NCBI GenBank assembly: GCA_947561395.2
Contig: OX387185.1
Location: 23,751,866-23,815,865, forward strand
Source of the DNA: Buxus sempervirens
Taxonomy: Eukaryota > Streptophyta > Magnoliopsida > Buxales > Buxaceae
Reading direction: 5' to 3'
Length of the DNA stretch: 64,000 nt
In this document: piece after piece, positions 31,209 through 43,604 of the stretch
Layout of the letters: each line of letters begins with the position of its first letter
How positions within the stretch are numbered: the first letter of the stretch is position 1
Position numbers and translations under genes: made by a program
The notes under the pieces: model-generated
What the model was told of the DNA's origin: nothing
Databases searched by the model: none
The model's input: only the letters and a program-made list of their open reading frames with translations

Positions 31209-32528
31209 TCATCCAAATTTCTCCCCCTTTCTGGATGGTGGTTTGGGTTCCCAAGACCTTGAGTAGTGCTTGTATGCATCTTGGGATCTGGAGTGCAGCC
31301 AACTGAGCTTGTGATCCATTTCCAGCTGAGTCTTCCGAATGCATTCCAGAAAATGATCCGCTTCATTTTGCATACGTTGCTGAGCAGCCACGTCCCTTTG
31401 TACTTCTCCACAAGTAAAATCGACATCCTTTATCAATTGCCCCAGCTTCTCTTGAGTCTCGGATTTGAACATGCTCATCATGAGCATGTGAGACCTAACC
31501 TCTGAATAGAAAACCTCTTGAGAAGCTTGCATTGAATTCAGTTTCTCTATGATGGCCACAGCATCAGGGCTGGACAGAGAGGACTGAGAAGAGGAGGGAT
31601 CAGAGGACATCACCCGAAATGGACTTGCTCGTTTACTTCGGGTCAGAGTGGAGAAAGCAATGGGAGGACGGGGATGAATAATCAATTCAGTAGGATCAGG
31701 AAGAACCCCCTGATGAACACACATGTACGAGATGAAAATTCCAAAAGGAAGAGCAGCAGTCTTGGATTTTAAATTCGGAGACTGAAGAATCTGATGGAAG
31801 ATAATGGAAGGAATACAAATACTTTCTCTGTTCCAGATGGCATGAAGAAGTCTTGCCCGATGGTGAGACATCTCTGAGTGATGATCAGAAGGAACAAGAG
31901 AAGCACAGACAAACAAGTTCAAGATCCGGAGAAGATCTTGAAGAGAGCCATGAGGCAAATAGTTGGGCTTGTTCTTAATAGAAGAGGGAGCACCCTGAAC
32001 GATTAGAGAGGGAATGATGGACTCCATAGGAGGATCAGTGTGTGACTCAAGAAAGTTAAAAGAAGGAGAGTCAACAAGAGGCAGTTCAAGAAGAGAGGAA
32101 ATAAGCTCTTTCGAGAAGTCGAAAGAAATTCCCCTGACATAGGCTTTTACAGAGCCTTGATTGGCAAGATGGAGATGATGAAGATTAGAGTAAAATTCAC
32201 GGACCAGGATCGGATAGGCAAAACCACCAAGTAATGCAAAATTTTTCCAACCATTGTCCGAAAACAATGAGTAGAAAGGGGATTCAGAAAAAGAGTCAAG
32301 CTTGATGGCCCTTTCCAGAAGAAGAGGCCTGTGCTTAAAGAAGGTATTGAAATCAGATAAACCATTCCCCACAAACGGTTCAGAAGAATGAGAAGGGGAA
32401 GGAGGTCTTACTGGAGGAGAAGGAATAACAGGAGAAGACCTCACATGAGGAGACTTCACAGGAGGAGACCTCACAGGAGGAGACGATGTTGAAGGAGAAT
32501 CAGTTCTCGACTTTCTCTTGAGAGGCAT
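31209..32528 (-). CDS. Sirevirus third ORF, plant retroelement accessory protein (Transposase_32-like)
   Basis: An intact 439-codon frame on the same strand as gag-pol lies between pol and the 3' LTR, where Sireviruses often have an env-like ORF. I start it at MPLKRKSRTDSPSTSS because the basic, Ser/Pro-rich N-terminus resembles that of the related ORF at 56687; an upstream in-frame ATG at 32570 is possible. After a low-complexity Pro/Ser region (residues 10-50) comes a domain with VREFYSNLHHLHL, YVRGISFDFS and RARLLHAIWNRESICIPSII, which I match to the putative plant transposon protein family (Pfam Transposase_32, from memory). The C-terminal third looks like a coiled coil. I see no signal peptide or membrane segment, so an envelope role is unlikely. 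It has its own TATA box at 32826-32835. Function unknown. Confidence 0.7.
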   Translation of the reverse strand: MPLKRKSRTDSPSTSSPPVRSPPVKSPHVRSSPVIPSPPVRPPSPSHSSEPFVGNGLSDFNTFFKHRPLLLERAIKLDSFSESPFYSLFSDNGWKNFALLGGFAYPILVREFYSNLHHLHLANQGSVKAYVRGISFDFSKELISSLLELPLVDSPSFNFLESHTDPPMESIIPSLIVQGAPSSIKNKPNYLPHGSLQDLLRILNLFVCASLVPSDHHSEMSHHRARLLHAIWNRESICIPSIIFHQILQSPNLKSKTAALPFGIFISYMCVHQGVLPDPTELIIHPRPPIAFSTLTRSKRASPFRVMSSDPSSSQSSLSSPDAVAIIEKLNSMQASQEVFYSEVRSHMLMMSMFKSETQEKLGQLIKDVDFTCGEVQRDVAAQQRMQNEADHFLECIRKTQLEMDHKLSWLHSRSQDAYKHYSRSWEPKPPSRKGEKFG

Positions 32529-32825
32529 GGAAAAAGAAATGGAAGAGAAAGAGAAAACAGACAGCACCAACCAACAAAACGAGAAAGCCCTAATGGCTGA
32601 AAAAACTACTAAACCCTAGCTTCGAATAAAGAGAGAAAACTACAGAACTAGGAAGCAGAAAAATGGAGAAGCAGGACGAAGATAGTAAAAAAAATTTTTA
32701 CCTGAACAGTAGGCAGGAAGGAAGAAGGTGACAGTGACAGCAGCACCGGGACACGACGCGAGAGGCGAGGGAAAAACGAAGAGGGTGAAAAAAGAACAGG
32801 GGTAAAAAGAATAGCGCACTTTCAC

Positions 32826-32858
32826 CTATATATAGACAAACAAAATACGCTGCCAGCG
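32826..32858 (-). promoter_or_regulatory. Promoter of the Sirevirus third ORF
   Basis: The palindromic CTATATATAG (32826-32835) forms a strong TATA box about 300 bp before the third ORF start. Thirteen bases upstream on the minus strand is CGCTGCCAGCG (32848-32858), identical to the palindrome in the LTR U3 at 30607-30617. This suggests a separate transcript controlled by the same factor as the LTR. Confidence 0.65.
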
Positions 32859-33707
32859 AGCAACTGGCGGCGTAGAAGGTGCACCTGCACAAACAACAAA
32901 AACTACAGATTCAAAGCATACAATTATAAAAGAGATTTGATCAATTTTTCATGACATCCTCCTACTTCCAAACACAAAGCTGAGATTTTAGCTAAACCAA
33001 AAATCATCCAGATAATCAACCCATTCAATCTAAGAAGTACTTATCACAAAACTGATCTTGAAGTACCTATCAAAGTTAATTCAGATGTGGTACATTTCAT
33101 ATCAAAGAGCAAAATTTCCTTTATGGTTTCTCATACTATAAATTTTCTTCAAGATATTAAGCACATATGCATACTAATGAGTCAATGCTTGAGAGAAATG
33201 AGCAACATTTTTTACTTTTACACTTCATACATATAGAAGGCTATTTCAGTGTAAACAATCTTGAAAAGTATAGACATATCCCAACTTCATTTTGGTGGCT
33301 TTCGCACATCAGAGATAGGTAGCCTTTTCTGATCTCTTTTTCTTTTTAAAGAAGGCATTGACCCTTAAAAAACCTGAGTTTACAGTTCATTCCAAGAATA
33401 TACCTTCTTTATCTTTTTCTTTTTGAGATTTACAGTGGCTTTCACTCTAATCTCTATGGCAGCCATTTCCAAAACTTTTCTTTTCACAAAGGTGATAGCC
33501 TATAGATCCCAAGCTTTACCACACAATAAGCTTCAATACGTACAGGTGTTTCAGACAAAGTTGCTGGTTAAAATAAGACATTTCTGTCAATATGCATACA
33601 CTCAATCTTCCTGAAAACAGATCTTAGTAATAAGAACACACAAATTCATTTTGAACAGATATGTGAGACATTTTACATCAAAATTAACTCAAAACAGAAC
33701 CTGATTT
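32859..33707 (-). other. Spacer between gag-pol and third ORF of the Sirevirus
   Basis: AT-rich, about 850 bp, no gene supported. A short plus-strand frame at 33423-33614 has no recognisable content. CAACTGGCGGCG at 32861-32872 adds a further, imperfect match to the U3 palindrome vocabulary. Confidence 0.55.
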
Positions 33708-36700
33708 TCAGTTTTGAGAGCATACTCGTAGGGATTTCCTAAGAGTTTCAAACCTGTTTTGATCTAAAGGTTTGGTAAAAATGTCAGCCAACTGTTTTTC
33801 AGTAGATATGTATTCAATCACAACAGTTTTGTCTTCAATCAACTCTCTTATAAAGTGATGCCTGATATCTATATGTTTGGTCCTTGAGTGTTGAACAGGA
33901 TTCTTAGAGATATTTATGGCACTTTGATTATCACAGAAGAGAATCATTTGATCTTGATCTACCCCATAATCTGATAACATTTGTTTCATCCAGATAAGTT
34001 GAGTACAACTGCTTCCTGCAGCAATATACTCAGCTTCAGCAGTACTCAGAGAAACACAGTTTTGTTTCTTGCTTAACCAGGCAATGAGATTATTTCCCAT
34101 GTAAAAGCAACCACCAGAGGTGCTTATTCTGTCATCCATACATCCAGCCCAATCAGCATCAGTGTATCCAGTTAGATGTGGGTTAGTCTCTTTGGAAAAC
34201 CAGATTCCCAGATCAATAGTCCCATTAACATATTTTATAATCCTTTTTACAGCATTCAGATGGGATTCTTTAGGATTAGCCTGATATCTAGCACACACTC
34301 CAACACTAAAGCTTATATCAGGTCTACTTGCTGTTAAGTACAGTAAACTCCCAATCATTCCCCTGTACAGGGTAGGGTCTACAACCTTTCCAGATTCATC
34401 TTTTCCAAGTTTTAAACTAGTACTCATAGGAGTCCTAGCATGTTTAGCATGAGTTAAGCTGAATCTCTTAACAAGATTTCTTGAATATTTTGCTTGAGAG
34501 AAAAAAATTCCTTGTTGAGATTGATAAATCTGAAGACCTAAGAAAAAGTTCAGTTCACCCATCATACTCATTTCAAATTCACTTTTCAGTAAATCAGCAA
34601 ATGAGTGAGCATGATTTTCAGAAGTGGACCCAAACACTATGTCATCAACATAGATTTGAGCAATCAAAATATGTTTGGACTCTCTTTGAATAAAGAGAGT
34701 TTTATCTATATTTCCTCTCATAAAACCAGATTCAAGTAAAAAGAAGGTAAGTCTCTCATACCAAGCTCTAGGAGCTTGTTTGAGTCCATACAAGGCTTTG
34801 TTCAGTTTATAGACATATTTAGGATGATTTGTGTCCTCAAATCCTTTAGGTTGCTCTACATAGACCTCTTCATTCAGATATCCATTCAAAAAAGCACTCT
34901 TAACATCCATTTGAAACAGTTTAAATTTCAAGTAACATGAAATAGACAACAGTAATCTGATTGATTCTAACCTAGCTACAGGAGCAAAGGTTTCATCAAA
35001 ATCTATTCCTTCTACTTGAGTATACCCCTGAGCAACAAGCCTAGCCTTATTTCTGGTTACTATCCCATTCTCATCAGATTTGTTTTTAAAAATCCACTTG
35101 GTTCCTATCACATTCAGATCAGAGGGTCTTTCAACTAATTCCCAAACATTATTTATAGTAAATTGATTCAGCTCTTCATGCATAGCATTCAACCAAGAAT
35201 CATCTACCAATGCTTCTTTATAAGATTTTGGCTCAAATTGAGAGAGATAAGAAGAAAATCTTACCTCATTATGTACCTGATGTCTTGTTCTGACACCATC
35301 TGAAATATTTCCAACAATTTGCTCAGTAGGATGATCTTTGAGAGTTTTTGTCAGAGGAACCACTTCAGTGCTTGAGGAAGCATCTCTGATTTCATCCTCT
35401 TCATCTACAACCTGCAAAACTTCACTGTCAATACTTTCATCATCAATTAGCACATTTATAGATTCCATTACAACAGATTTTTTCAAATTAAAAACTCTGT
35501 AAGCTCTACTAGAAGAGGAATATCCTAGAAAAATTCCTTCATCACTTCTAGAATCAAATTTTCCTAGATTTTCTCTGTCCCTTAAGATATAGCATTTACT
35601 TCCAAATACTCTGAAATATTTCAAATTTGGCTGTTTTCCTTTCCAAAGTTCATAGGAAGTTTGTTTCCATCCAGATCTGATATAAACTCTGTTACTAATG
35701 TAACAGGCAGTGTTTATAGCTTCAGCCCAGAATTTTGTTGAAATTTTCTTGGCTATCATCATGGTTCTAGCCATTTCTTGTAAAACTCTGTTCTTCCTCT
35801 CCACAACTCCATTTTGTTGTGGGGTCTTAGGAGCAGAAAATTCATGTTTGATTCCATGTTCTTCACAGAAATTGGAAAACATTTGATTCTCAAATTCTGT
35901 CCCATGGTCAGATCTGATTCTTACAATCTTTCCTATTTGCAAGTTCTTTTCAACTTGAATTTGACAGCACAAATGTTTAAAACAGTTGAAACATTCAGAT
36001 TTTTCTCTTAGAAAGTCTACCCAGGTATATCTGCTGTAGTCATCTACTGCAACAAATATATATTTCTTTCCTCCCAGACTTTCAGTCTTTGTAGGTCCCA
36101 TTAAATCCATATGAATCAGTTCTAATGGTCTTGATGTTCCTACAGTGTTGGTTTTCTTGTGTGTGGCTTTGATTTGTTTTCCTTGGTTGCAAGGACCACA
36201 CATTCCTTTCTTTTTATTTTTCCCAAACCTGGGAATTCCTCTAACCAACTCAGACTTAGAGATTTTTGACAAATCTCTATAGTTAATGTGGCCAAGTCTC
36301 CTATGCCACAAATCAATTTCATTGCCTATGGAGGATTTTAAAGAACACTCATTGTTTCCAATAATCCCATAGCAATTATCACTTGTTCTTTCACCTACAA
36401 GAACAGTTCTACCAGATTTATCCAATATTTTGCATTCTTTTCTGGTAAAATTAACAAATAATCTGGAATCACATAATTGGCTAATACTGATAAGATTTGC
36501 TTTCAAACCAGATACAAATAGAACATTCTTTAAGCAGACTCCATTTGGACCTGTAACAGTTCCTTTACCTTTAACTTGGGAAGTGCTTCCATCACCAAAT
36601 GTAACACTTCCACCAAAATATTCTTCAAAGGTACTGAACATAGCCTTATGACCACACATGTGTCTTGAACACCCACTGTCCAAGTACCACATGTTGACAT

Positions 36701-38672
36701 CATGAGCTTTTAAAGCTACATGAACCACATTAGCAACTAATGAATCTTTTCTTACCCAAATCTGTTTCTCAGAAGTCTTCTGAACAGTACCTTCATCAAC
36801 TACTTGAGTTTTTGAAGGAAGCTTCTTAGATAAATTTGAGACTTCCTGATTTAATGTTTCAGTCAATTTTAACAGAGAGTCAAATCTGTTGTATAAGTCC
36901 AGGGACTGACTTTGATTTACCTTTCTCTTATTTTCAAAATATCCATCAGGGAAACCATACAGTGCATAACACTTTGGTCTTATATGACCTTTTTTATTGC
37001 AGTGATGGCATACAGGTATAAACCTATTTTCAGAAAAATCAACATTTCTAGACTTGCCAGCATATCTAAACTGTACAGATTTAGATTTCTCAGAAGTTGA
37101 AGATTTACCTGTTGATCTTACTTCTCCAGCAGAGATTTTCTGTGAAGATTCCTTGGTTTGATTACTTACACTCATTCTTTTTCCAGCAGAATTTGAGCTT
37201 TCAGGAACTTCCTTTGAAGTTGATTCCTCATCAATTTGAAGATTTCCTGCAGAAGAATTTGAAGCATTAGATTTACTTGAATTTGAAACTTTCTCAAGTT
37301 CAATCACTTTACCTTGTAGTTCAGAAATCTGAGCTTCCTTTTCTTTTATTTTTTCAGTTTTTTCAGTTAGAGAAGTTACCAGAGAATTTTCTTTAGCATG
37401 TTTTTCAAGTAACTTCTGGTTTATTGAATCTATTTCTGCAAGAGCTTTCTTTTTCTCTGTTTCTGATTCCTTCAATTTTTTACTCAGTTTCTTGATTTTT
37501 TTCTGAGCTCTATTGAATTCCTTATAGAGCTGATTGTATGCTTCTTGTAGTTCTTCTTCATCATCTGATAAAGTCTCTTTGTTATCTCCTGCAATTCCAG
37601 AGATTGAACTACCAGAGGAGGATGAGTAAAAAGAATTGAAAGCAGTAAAATTAACAGACATATCCTCATCAGATTGTGAAGAATTATCAGTGTTACTGTC
37701 ATCCCAAGTAACCTGATAATTAGTCTTTTTCTTTTTATCTTTTGAGGGACAATCAGAGGCAACATGTCCAAATCCTCTACATTTGTAACATTGAACCTCA
37801 TCATTCTGAGAAGATTTCTTCTCCTTTCTCGGATCAGACATTTTCTTATCAGATCTCCTATTAGATCTGTCGATGGATGATGAAGAAGTGGATTGTCTCT
37901 TTTTAAACATTTTCTTAAACTTTTTGGCCAAGAGGACAAGTTCATCCATATCAACATCAGAATTATCTGATTCTTCAGTATTAACAGATTTTACAGATTT
38001 AAGAGCTATTCCTTTATTTCTTTTTGGAATATTCAGATCTAGCTCATAAGTCTGTAAAGATCCTACCAGATCTTCTATTCTCATGTTATCTACATCTTTT
38101 GCCTCTTGTATTGCAGTTACTTTAGGTCTGAATCTTTCAGGCAAAGATCTTAAGATTTTTCTAATAACCTTTGATGTAGAAATCTTTTCTCCAAGATTAA
38201 AACTAGAATTAACAATATCTGAGAGTTTAGCATAAAACTCATCAAAAGACTCATCATCTTTCATATACAGAGTTTCGAAAGATGTAGTAAGTCTCTGAAG
38301 TCTGGACAACTTGACAGCTGAGGTTCCTTCATGAGTGACCTCTAGGATGTCCCAAGCTTCCTTAGCGACTTCACATGAGGAAATTCTCCTGAATTCCTCA
38401 ACACTAACAGCACAAAATAAGGCATTCATTGCCTTGTTATTCCATCCACATTGATCAGATTCAGTTTTAGTCCACTGATCATGAGGTTTGGGGATCACAA
38501 CACCTACTTCTGTTGTGATCACAGGTGGATGATAACCATTACAAACCGAGAGCCATACACGCTCATCGATTGATTTCAGGTAAGCTCTCATTCTAGCTTT
38601 CCAGTAAGAATAATTGTTACCTTCAAATAAAGGAGGTCTAGAGGCAGATCCTCCTTCTTTTCCAAAATCCAT
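33708..38672 (-). CDS. gag-pol: Sirevirus gag-pol polyprotein, intact (1654 codons)
   Basis: One uninterrupted frame starts [20 protein letters not shown]. Domains in order: gag capsid region (residues about 15-230), a first zinc knuckle [14 protein letters not shown] (about 294), a coiled coil (about 370-480), a second knuckle [14 protein letters not shown] (about 553), protease with [11 protein letters not shown] (about 664), pre-integrase [14 protein letters not shown], integrase with [17 protein letters not shown] and NGVVERKN for D, D and E (about 855, 920, 956), reverse transcriptase with [10 protein letters not shown] (about 1342) and RNase H with [12 protein letters not shown] (about 1508) and [20 protein letters not shown] and the long gag fit the Sirevirus branch of Copia. 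All catalytic motifs I can check are intact. The product would be cleaved by its own protease in a cytoplasmic particle, copy RNA to DNA and integrate it. The ATG lies 46 bases inside the PBS. Confidence 0.95.
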   Translation of the reverse strand: MDFGKEGGSASRPPLFEGNNYSYWKARMRAYLKSIDERVWLSVCNGYHPPVITTEVGVVIPKPHDQWTKTESDQCGWNNKAMNALFCAVSVEEFRRISSCEVAKEAWDILEVTHEGTSAVKLSRLQRLTTSFETLYMKDDESFDEFYAKLSDIVNSSFNLGEKISTSKVIRKILRSLPERFRPKVTAIQEAKDVDNMRIEDLVGSLQTYELDLNIPKRNKGIALKSVKSVNTEESDNSDVDMDELVLLAKKFKKMFKKRQSTSSSSIDRSNRRSDKKMSDPRKEKKSSQNDEVQCYKCRGFGHVASDCPSKDKKKKTNYQVTWDDSNTDNSSQSDEDMSVNFTAFNSFYSSSSGSSISGIAGDNKETLSDDEEELQEAYNQLYKEFNRAQKKIKKLSKKLKESETEKKKALAEIDSINQKLLEKHAKENSLVTSLTEKTEKIKEKEAQISELQGKVIELEKVSNSSKSNASNSSAGNLQIDEESTSKEVPESSNSAGKRMSVSNQTKESSQKISAGEVRSTGKSSTSEKSKSVQFRYAGKSRNVDFSENRFIPVCHHCNKKGHIRPKCYALYGFPDGYFENKRKVNQSQSLDLYNRFDSLLKLTETLNQEVSNLSKKLPSKTQVVDEGTVQKTSEKQIWVRKDSLVANVVHVALKAHDVNMWYLDSGCSRHMCGHKAMFSTFEEYFGGSVTFGDGSTSQVKGKGTVTGPNGVCLKNVLFVSGLKANLISISQLCDSRLFVNFTRKECKILDKSGRTVLVGERTSDNCYGIIGNNECSLKSSIGNEIDLWHRRLGHINYRDLSKISKSELVRGIPRFGKNKKKGMCGPCNQGKQIKATHKKTNTVGTSRPLELIHMDLMGPTKTESLGGKKYIFVAVDDYSRYTWVDFLREKSECFNCFKHLCCQIQVEKNLQIGKIVRIRSDHGTEFENQMFSNFCEEHGIKHEFSAPKTPQQNGVVERKNRVLQEMARTMMIAKKISTKFWAEAINTACYISNRVYIRSGWKQTSYELWKGKQPNLKYFRVFGSKCYILRDRENLGKFDSRSDEGIFLGYSSSSRAYRVFNLKKSVVMESINVLIDDESIDSEVLQVVDEEDEIRDASSSTEVVPLTKTLKDHPTEQIVGNISDGVRTRHQVHNEVRFSSYLSQFEPKSYKEALVDDSWLNAMHEELNQFTINNVWELVERPSDLNVIGTKWIFKNKSDENGIVTRNKARLVAQGYTQVEGIDFDETFAPVARLESIRLLLSISCYLKFKLFQMDVKSAFLNGYLNEEVYVEQPKGFEDTNHPKYVYKLNKALYGLKQAPRAWYERLTFFLLESGFMRGNIDKTLFIQRESKHILIAQIYVDDIVFGSTSENHAHSFADLLKSEFEMSMMGELNFFLGLQIYQSQQGIFFSQAKYSRNLVKRFSLTHAKHARTPMSTSLKLGKDESGKVVDPTLYRGMIGSLLYLTASRPDISFSVGVCARYQANPKESHLNAVKRIIKYVNGTIDLGIWFSKETNPHLTGYTDADWAGCMDDRISTSGGCFYMGNNLIAWLSKKQNCVSLSTAEAEYIAAGSSCTQLIWMKQMLSDYGVDQDQMILFCDNQSAINISKNPVQHSRTKHIDIRHHFIRELIEDKTVVIEYISTEKQLADIFTKPLDQNRFETLRKSLRVCSQN

Positions 38673-38717
38673 GCTATAGATCTAGATCACACTATGTATA
38701 GCAATTCAAAGTGAATA

Positions 38718-38730
38718 GGCTTTGATACCA
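38718..38730 (-). other. Primer binding site of the Sirevirus
   Basis: The minus strand reads TGGTATCAAAGCC two bases after the LTR end, complementary to the 3' end of initiator methionine tRNA (one deviation from the common TGGTATCAGAGC). Confidence 0.88.
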
Positions 38731-38732
38731 CT

Positions 38733-39767
38733 TGAAAGAGTAGAGAACTACTCTTAAGGTCCACGATCTATAACAATTCAGAATTGAACAATGCGGAAAT
38801 AGTACACAAAGAATTATACGAGGAAACCTGGATCCAGATCCAGGAAAAACCTCGAGTCTATATGAGGCGACTAACCCTTCAAAATCCACTATTGAATGAA
38901 AAGACAATTACAAAGGAGTACATACTTAACCTTTACAATTTGACTCACTCAACAGCAATCCACAGTTCGAATCCACGAACTGCAACACAGCTTGAATCCA
39001 CAAACTGCAGAACACGATCAGTCCAGATCGCAAACAATCACTTACCAGTGATCCACAGTTCGAATCCACGAACTGCAACACAGCTTGAATCCACAAGCTG
39101 CAGGACACGATCAATCCAGATCGCAGCAATCCTCTCAGAATCCACTGAGACGATCCAATGCAGTAGGAATCCACCTACGCATCAATCAAGGCCGATCACC
39201 AGTCCAGGCGATCACACGATCAGATAAAGTTCCGAATTGAAGAAGCATCCACTGTCTTCAATTCCAGACGATCTATCTCAGATCTCCCCCTCACTCGATC
39301 GTCGACTCTCTAAAGAAGATTTGATCGAATCTCAAACACCTCAAGATTCGAAAAAACAAATGATCCAAAGAAAAAAGTCCCAATTGAAAATTACAACTCG
39401 TCTATTTAAAGAATAAAACTCAGATCGCGTCGAGCGCTGGTAGCGTCGTGAAGCGATCGATGTAGACGGCTGGTAGCGAACTCATGTCCCGCTCAGAGTG
39501 AGTTGAACCAGTTAAAAGTGCGCTGCTAGCGAGCTGCTAGCGGGAGAGTACGCGGCAGGTGCACGAACCTTACTTTCGACACACGAATTCCCTTATGCGC
39601 TGCCAGCGGGGTGGCAGCGGCGTGGTAGCAGTGTGGTGGCACCAACTTCTTCTTCTTTACTGAATTTACTAAATTTTCATTGTTTAATCTGCACATCTTG
39701 AAGCTTCATTAGAAACATAATTTGTCAATCATTTGCCATAACAGGAGTGTGAGTTTTCACACTTACA
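38733..39767 (-). repeat. 5' LTR of the Sirevirus
   Basis: 1035 bp, nearly identical to 29742-30765. It carries the same TATA-like box (39402-39411) and hairpin array (38827-39264); here the GTAGG/CCTAC hairpin at 39163-39178 keeps its AATCCA loop. The extra 11 bp near 39608-39625 extend the U3 palindrome cluster. Confidence 0.93.
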
Positions 39768-40025
39768 CTCTCTCTTCATTCCTGACCACCAATAGATTTC
39801 TTTCAAATTCTTGTACATCTTTGTACTTCCTGGGTGAACTGCATACCTCGATCTATGACCCTCTGTCAATATCTTCTCCTTAATCTCCTCATCAGCTGGA
39901 ACACAAATACGGCCTCTATATCTCAATAGCCCATCTCTATCTGAAAAATCTGCAACTGCATCAGATCCTCTACTCATCAACTCCCTGGTCAACTGTGGGT
40001 CAATCAACTGTCTCTCCCGAATCAA
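39768..40025 (-). pseudogene. pol: Chromovirus minus copy integrase zinc-finger part
   Basis: It encodes HRSRYAVHPGSTKMYKNL and YWWSGMKRE, the His side of the integrase HHCC finger; the two Cys lie on the far side of the Sirevirus at about 29700. Stops separate it from RNase H at 40026-40127. It matches 51760-51905 of the plus copy. Confidence 0.85.
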
Positions 40026-40127
40026 CTAAACCAAATCTGGCTCAATCTAAACACAAGCAACTCTGATCACTCCATCCTAGGGCATGCTAAACTCTCCCTG
40101 CCAATCTCTGACTAAATCAACCAATCT

Positions 40128-41539
40128 TCATTGGCTCATCATAAAATCTGCTAAAGTGGCTACCTGATTATCAACTGCACTTTTTCTGCTCAAAGCATCA
40201 GCCACTACGTTTGCTTTACCAGGGTGGTATTGCAAAGTGAACTTGAAATCCTTTAGCAAATCCATCCACCTTCGTTGCCTCATATTCAAGTCTCTCTGTG
40301 AAAACAGATTTCTCAAGCTCTTATGATCAGAAAATATCTCAAACTCTACCCCATAAAGATAATGCCTCCATAGCTTCAATGCAAAGACTATGGCTGCTAA
40401 CTCTAGATCATGTGTAGGGTAGTTCTTCTCATGCTGCCTCAACAATCTCGAAGCATACGCTACAACTCTGCCCTGCTGCATCAATACACATCCCAAGCCA
40501 ATCCTAGAAGCATCACAATATACTGCAAATGCCTCGTCCATGGATGGCACAATCAAAACTGAGGCAGTAGTCAACCTCTGCTTCAATTCCTGGAAACTCT
40601 GCTCACATTTCTTATCCCATTGGAATTTCACTGCTTTCTTGGTTAGATTAGACAAAGTTGCAGCCATACGAGAAAATCCTGCGATGAATCTCCTATAGTA
40701 ACCTACCATACCAAGGAAACTCTTGACCTCTGTCACTGTAGTGAGTCTAGGCCATTCTGCCACTGCCTTAACCTTCTCAGGGTCCACAGATATACCCTCA
40801 CCTGAGATAACATGACCTAAGAATGAAATCTGTCTCAGCCAAAACTGACACTTGCTGAATTTTCCATACAACCCGTGGTCTCTCAAAGTGTGCAATACTG
40901 CCTTCAAATGCCCAACATGTGCTTCTCAGGTCTTAGAATATACCAGGATGTCATCAATGAATACCACTACGAAACTGTCCAAGTATGCATGAAAAATCCT
41001 GTTCATGAGGTCCATGAAAACAGCTGGGGCATTGGTCAGATCAAAAGGCGTAACCAAGAACTCATAATGCCCATAGCGTGTACGGAAAGCTGTCTTCTCT
41101 ATGTCCTCCTCTGCCACTCTCAACTGATGGTATCCTGACCTCATGTCTATCTTGGAGAACCAAGATGCACCTCCTAACTGGTCAAACAGGTCATCAATCC
41201 TAGGCAACGGATACTTGTTCTTCACTGTCACTTGATTCAGTTGCCTATAATCGATACAAATCCTCAAACTACCATCATTCTTCTGCATAAACAAAACTGG
41301 CGCGCCCCATGGCGACACACTCAGTCTGATGAAACACTTCTCCTGAAGCTCATCTAACTGCTTCTTCAGTTCCTCATGTTCTGGTTTCGCAAGCCGATAG
41401 GGTGGCTTCGAAACTGGAGCCGTACCAGGCATAAACTGGATCTTGAACTCTACTCCTCTAGCAGGTGGTAATCCAGGTAAATCCTCTGGAAACACATCCG
41501 CAAACTCCTGAACTACAGGTACATCGGAGATGACAAGGG
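40128..41539 (-). pseudogene. pol: Chromovirus minus copy reverse transcriptase and RNase H
   Basis: RT (from 41539 down) shows [70 protein letters not shown] and the catalytic [15 protein letters not shown] for an expected CGA follows at about 40925. The RNase H part has DEAFAVYCDASRIGLGCVLM, YPTHDLELAAIVFALKLWRH and YHPGKANVVADALSRKS. This is a fairly well preserved RT whose upstream join to protease is broken by insertion D. The plus copy lacks almost all of this region. Confidence 0.88.
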
Positions 41540-41619
41540 TGTAAGCACCTCATTTTTGCGCTCCCAGAAAAACCAGAAATGCAAACCCTGGACAGAAATT
41601 CAAACCCTAAGGGGTGAAA

Positions 41620-42300
41620 AGTTGACTTTTTGATCAAGTGAAATTTGGCCACCTCGCTTTATACCATTGGATAGAGAATCTCGACACGATTCCAACGCAA
41701 CTGAGTTTGCAGGAATCGGAGTCCGGATGAAGGTTCTGCGGGCGGTCAAACTTGAGCAGAGCCAAAAGTTGACTTTCTGCTAAAATCCAATCCAGATGCC
41801 TACCCATAGGTCATTGTATAGAGAATCTCGACACGGTTCCAACACAACTGAGTTTGCAGGAATCGGAGTCCGGATGAAGGTTCTACGGGCGGTCAAACTT
41901 GAGCAGAGCCAAAAGTTGACTTTTTGCTAAAATCCGATCTAGATGCCTACCCCTAGGTTATTGGATAAAGAATCTCGACACGGTTCCAACGCAACTGAGT
42001 TTGCAGGAATCGGAGTCCAGATGAAGGTTCTGCGGGCGGTCAAACTTGAGTAGATCCAAAAGTTGACTTTCTGCTAAAATCCGATCCAGAGGCCTACCCC
42101 TAGGTCATTGGATAGAGAATCTCAACATGGTTCCAACGCAACTGAGTTTGCAGGAATCGGAGTCCGGATGAAGGTTCTGCGGGCGGTCAAACTTGAACGG
42201 AGCCAAAAGTTGACTTTCTGCTAAAATCCGATCTAGAGGCCCACCCCTAGGTCATGGGATAGAGGGCTCTGATATAATTCTAACGCAACTGAGTTTGCCC
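41620..42300 (+). repeat. 147-bp tandem repeat in insertion D
   Basis: The ATAGAGAATC landmark recurs at 41671, 41818, 41965, 42112 and (diverged) 42259, exactly 147 bp apart each time. Copies differ at scattered positions. It lies upstream of the TATA box, in what would be U3. Confidence 0.9.
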
Positions 42301-42671
42301 AGATCGGAGTCCGGATAAGGAAAATATGAGCTGACGAAACTCCCGAGCAGCAAAACCGGCAAACTGCGCATGTAGCAAAAAGCTGCACACGTGGCGAGTT
42401 GCGCAGGAAAATATCTCGGGGATCAAATCTGTAAATATCCAAATGTTCGAAATATCCCAGGGACTAAATCTGTAAAAATCCCGGAATATCGGATTAAACC
42501 AAAAATAACCAGGGACTAAATCTAAAAAAGTCGGATTTTTCCGACCGGCGAGCGGCAGCATTAAATGATTTTTAATCATTTTGCCGCTCGTGCGAACGTG
42601 GCAAGCGGATATGTGCTCAGCGCAAGCTGAGCGGATCCGTTTTTTTAGGTGAGCGGATCCCCTTTTCCTCG

Positions 42672-42682
42672 CCTATTTAAAC
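42672..42682 (+). promoter_or_regulatory. TATA box of insertion D
   Basis: CCTATTTAAAC on the plus strand. About 50 bp upstream is a palindrome GCTCAGCGCAAGCTGAGC (7-bp arms), and GAGCGGATC occurs twice nearby; both reappear in the repeat block at 43605-43960. Confidence 0.6.
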
Positions 42683-43604
42683 CGCGCAAGGCTTCATCTC
42701 CGAGGGTTCGAAAATTTTGGTTGGAGGCTTTTAGGTTGGAAAATTTTGGTTAAAAGTTTTTAAGGTGCAGTGCCCGAGCTTCTTCCCCATCCGAACCCTT
42801 CTTGTCTTAGTGGTTTCAGCCTCCCCAAGCCCCCTACCTTGATCCAACACTCCCTCTCTTCTTCTTCTTCTTCATTCTTCCACCAAAAGCCGGAGGAAAC
42901 CAGAGGAGCCGCTTGCTGTAGCTGTTGGAGAAGAAGTTCACAATTGGTGTGCTTGCTTCGAGGAGGTCACACACTTCCACGAAAGAGCTAGGAACTTTTA
43001 GGTATTGTTCCCCACTAGCTTCTATATCATATATATGAAAACTGAATCTCTTGCATGATATTTGTGAAAGTATAGTATCCACCACGTTTGCTTCCACATG
43101 GGATCTCCCAGGCTACAGTTCTGGGCATTATCGGATTTGGTGTAAAAGGGAGTGTGTTCCCGGTTAAGTGAGTCTTTTGTATCCCTGTAAACCCCCCCCC
43201 CCCCCCCTCTTTCCTTTCCCTGACGGTTACCTGACATGCTCGGAGGTCCGGTCTAGTCCAGGCATAGGTGAGAGTTTGTTTTTTCTTGCCCACGCAATCT
43301 CTGTCTTTTATGGTCTCTTTTTAATTTTTACTAAACATGTGCTCCCCAACCCCCTGCCTGTGTGCTTGCTAACATGCTCCATCATCCCCATTACCCCCTG
43401 TGAAGTCATCAGGCTTGGTTTTATGTATCATCAGGCTTGGTTTTGTTTAAAAAGAGATTTGGGGTTGTGTGATGAAGCATGTTTAGATTATTTTCAATGC
43501 ATGATTAAGGTCTCTTAGGAGTCTGGGGAACACCTAGGAGGGGTTGCAGAGCTTAAAAAACAAGTCAGAAATGGAGTGTGAGCAAAAAACCAAAATATCG
43601 GGTT

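Larger units (their letters stand above)
29742..39767 (-). mobile_element. Complete Sirevirus-type Copia element (10,026 bp)
   Basis: LTRs of 1024 bp (29742-30765) and 1035 bp (38733-39767) flank one intact gag-pol ORF and a third ORF. The 5-bp target duplication is CTCTC (29737-29741 and 39768-39772), and removing the element plus one CTCTC restores the chromovirus integrase reading frame. By eye the two LTRs differ by three substitutions and one 11-bp indel, so this is a recent insertion and the youngest event in the window. PBS and polypurine tract are both intact. It may be capable of activity, which cannot be tested from sequence. Confidence 0.95.

Noticed and set aside
31209-32528. Third Sirevirus ORF as an envelope gene
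   Set aside because: No signal peptide or transmembrane segment is visible; the sequence matches a soluble accessory family also found antisense in element C.
41620-42300. 147-bp repeat as a centromeric satellite
   Set aside because: Only about four and a half copies, confined to the U3 of one LTR-like insertion.
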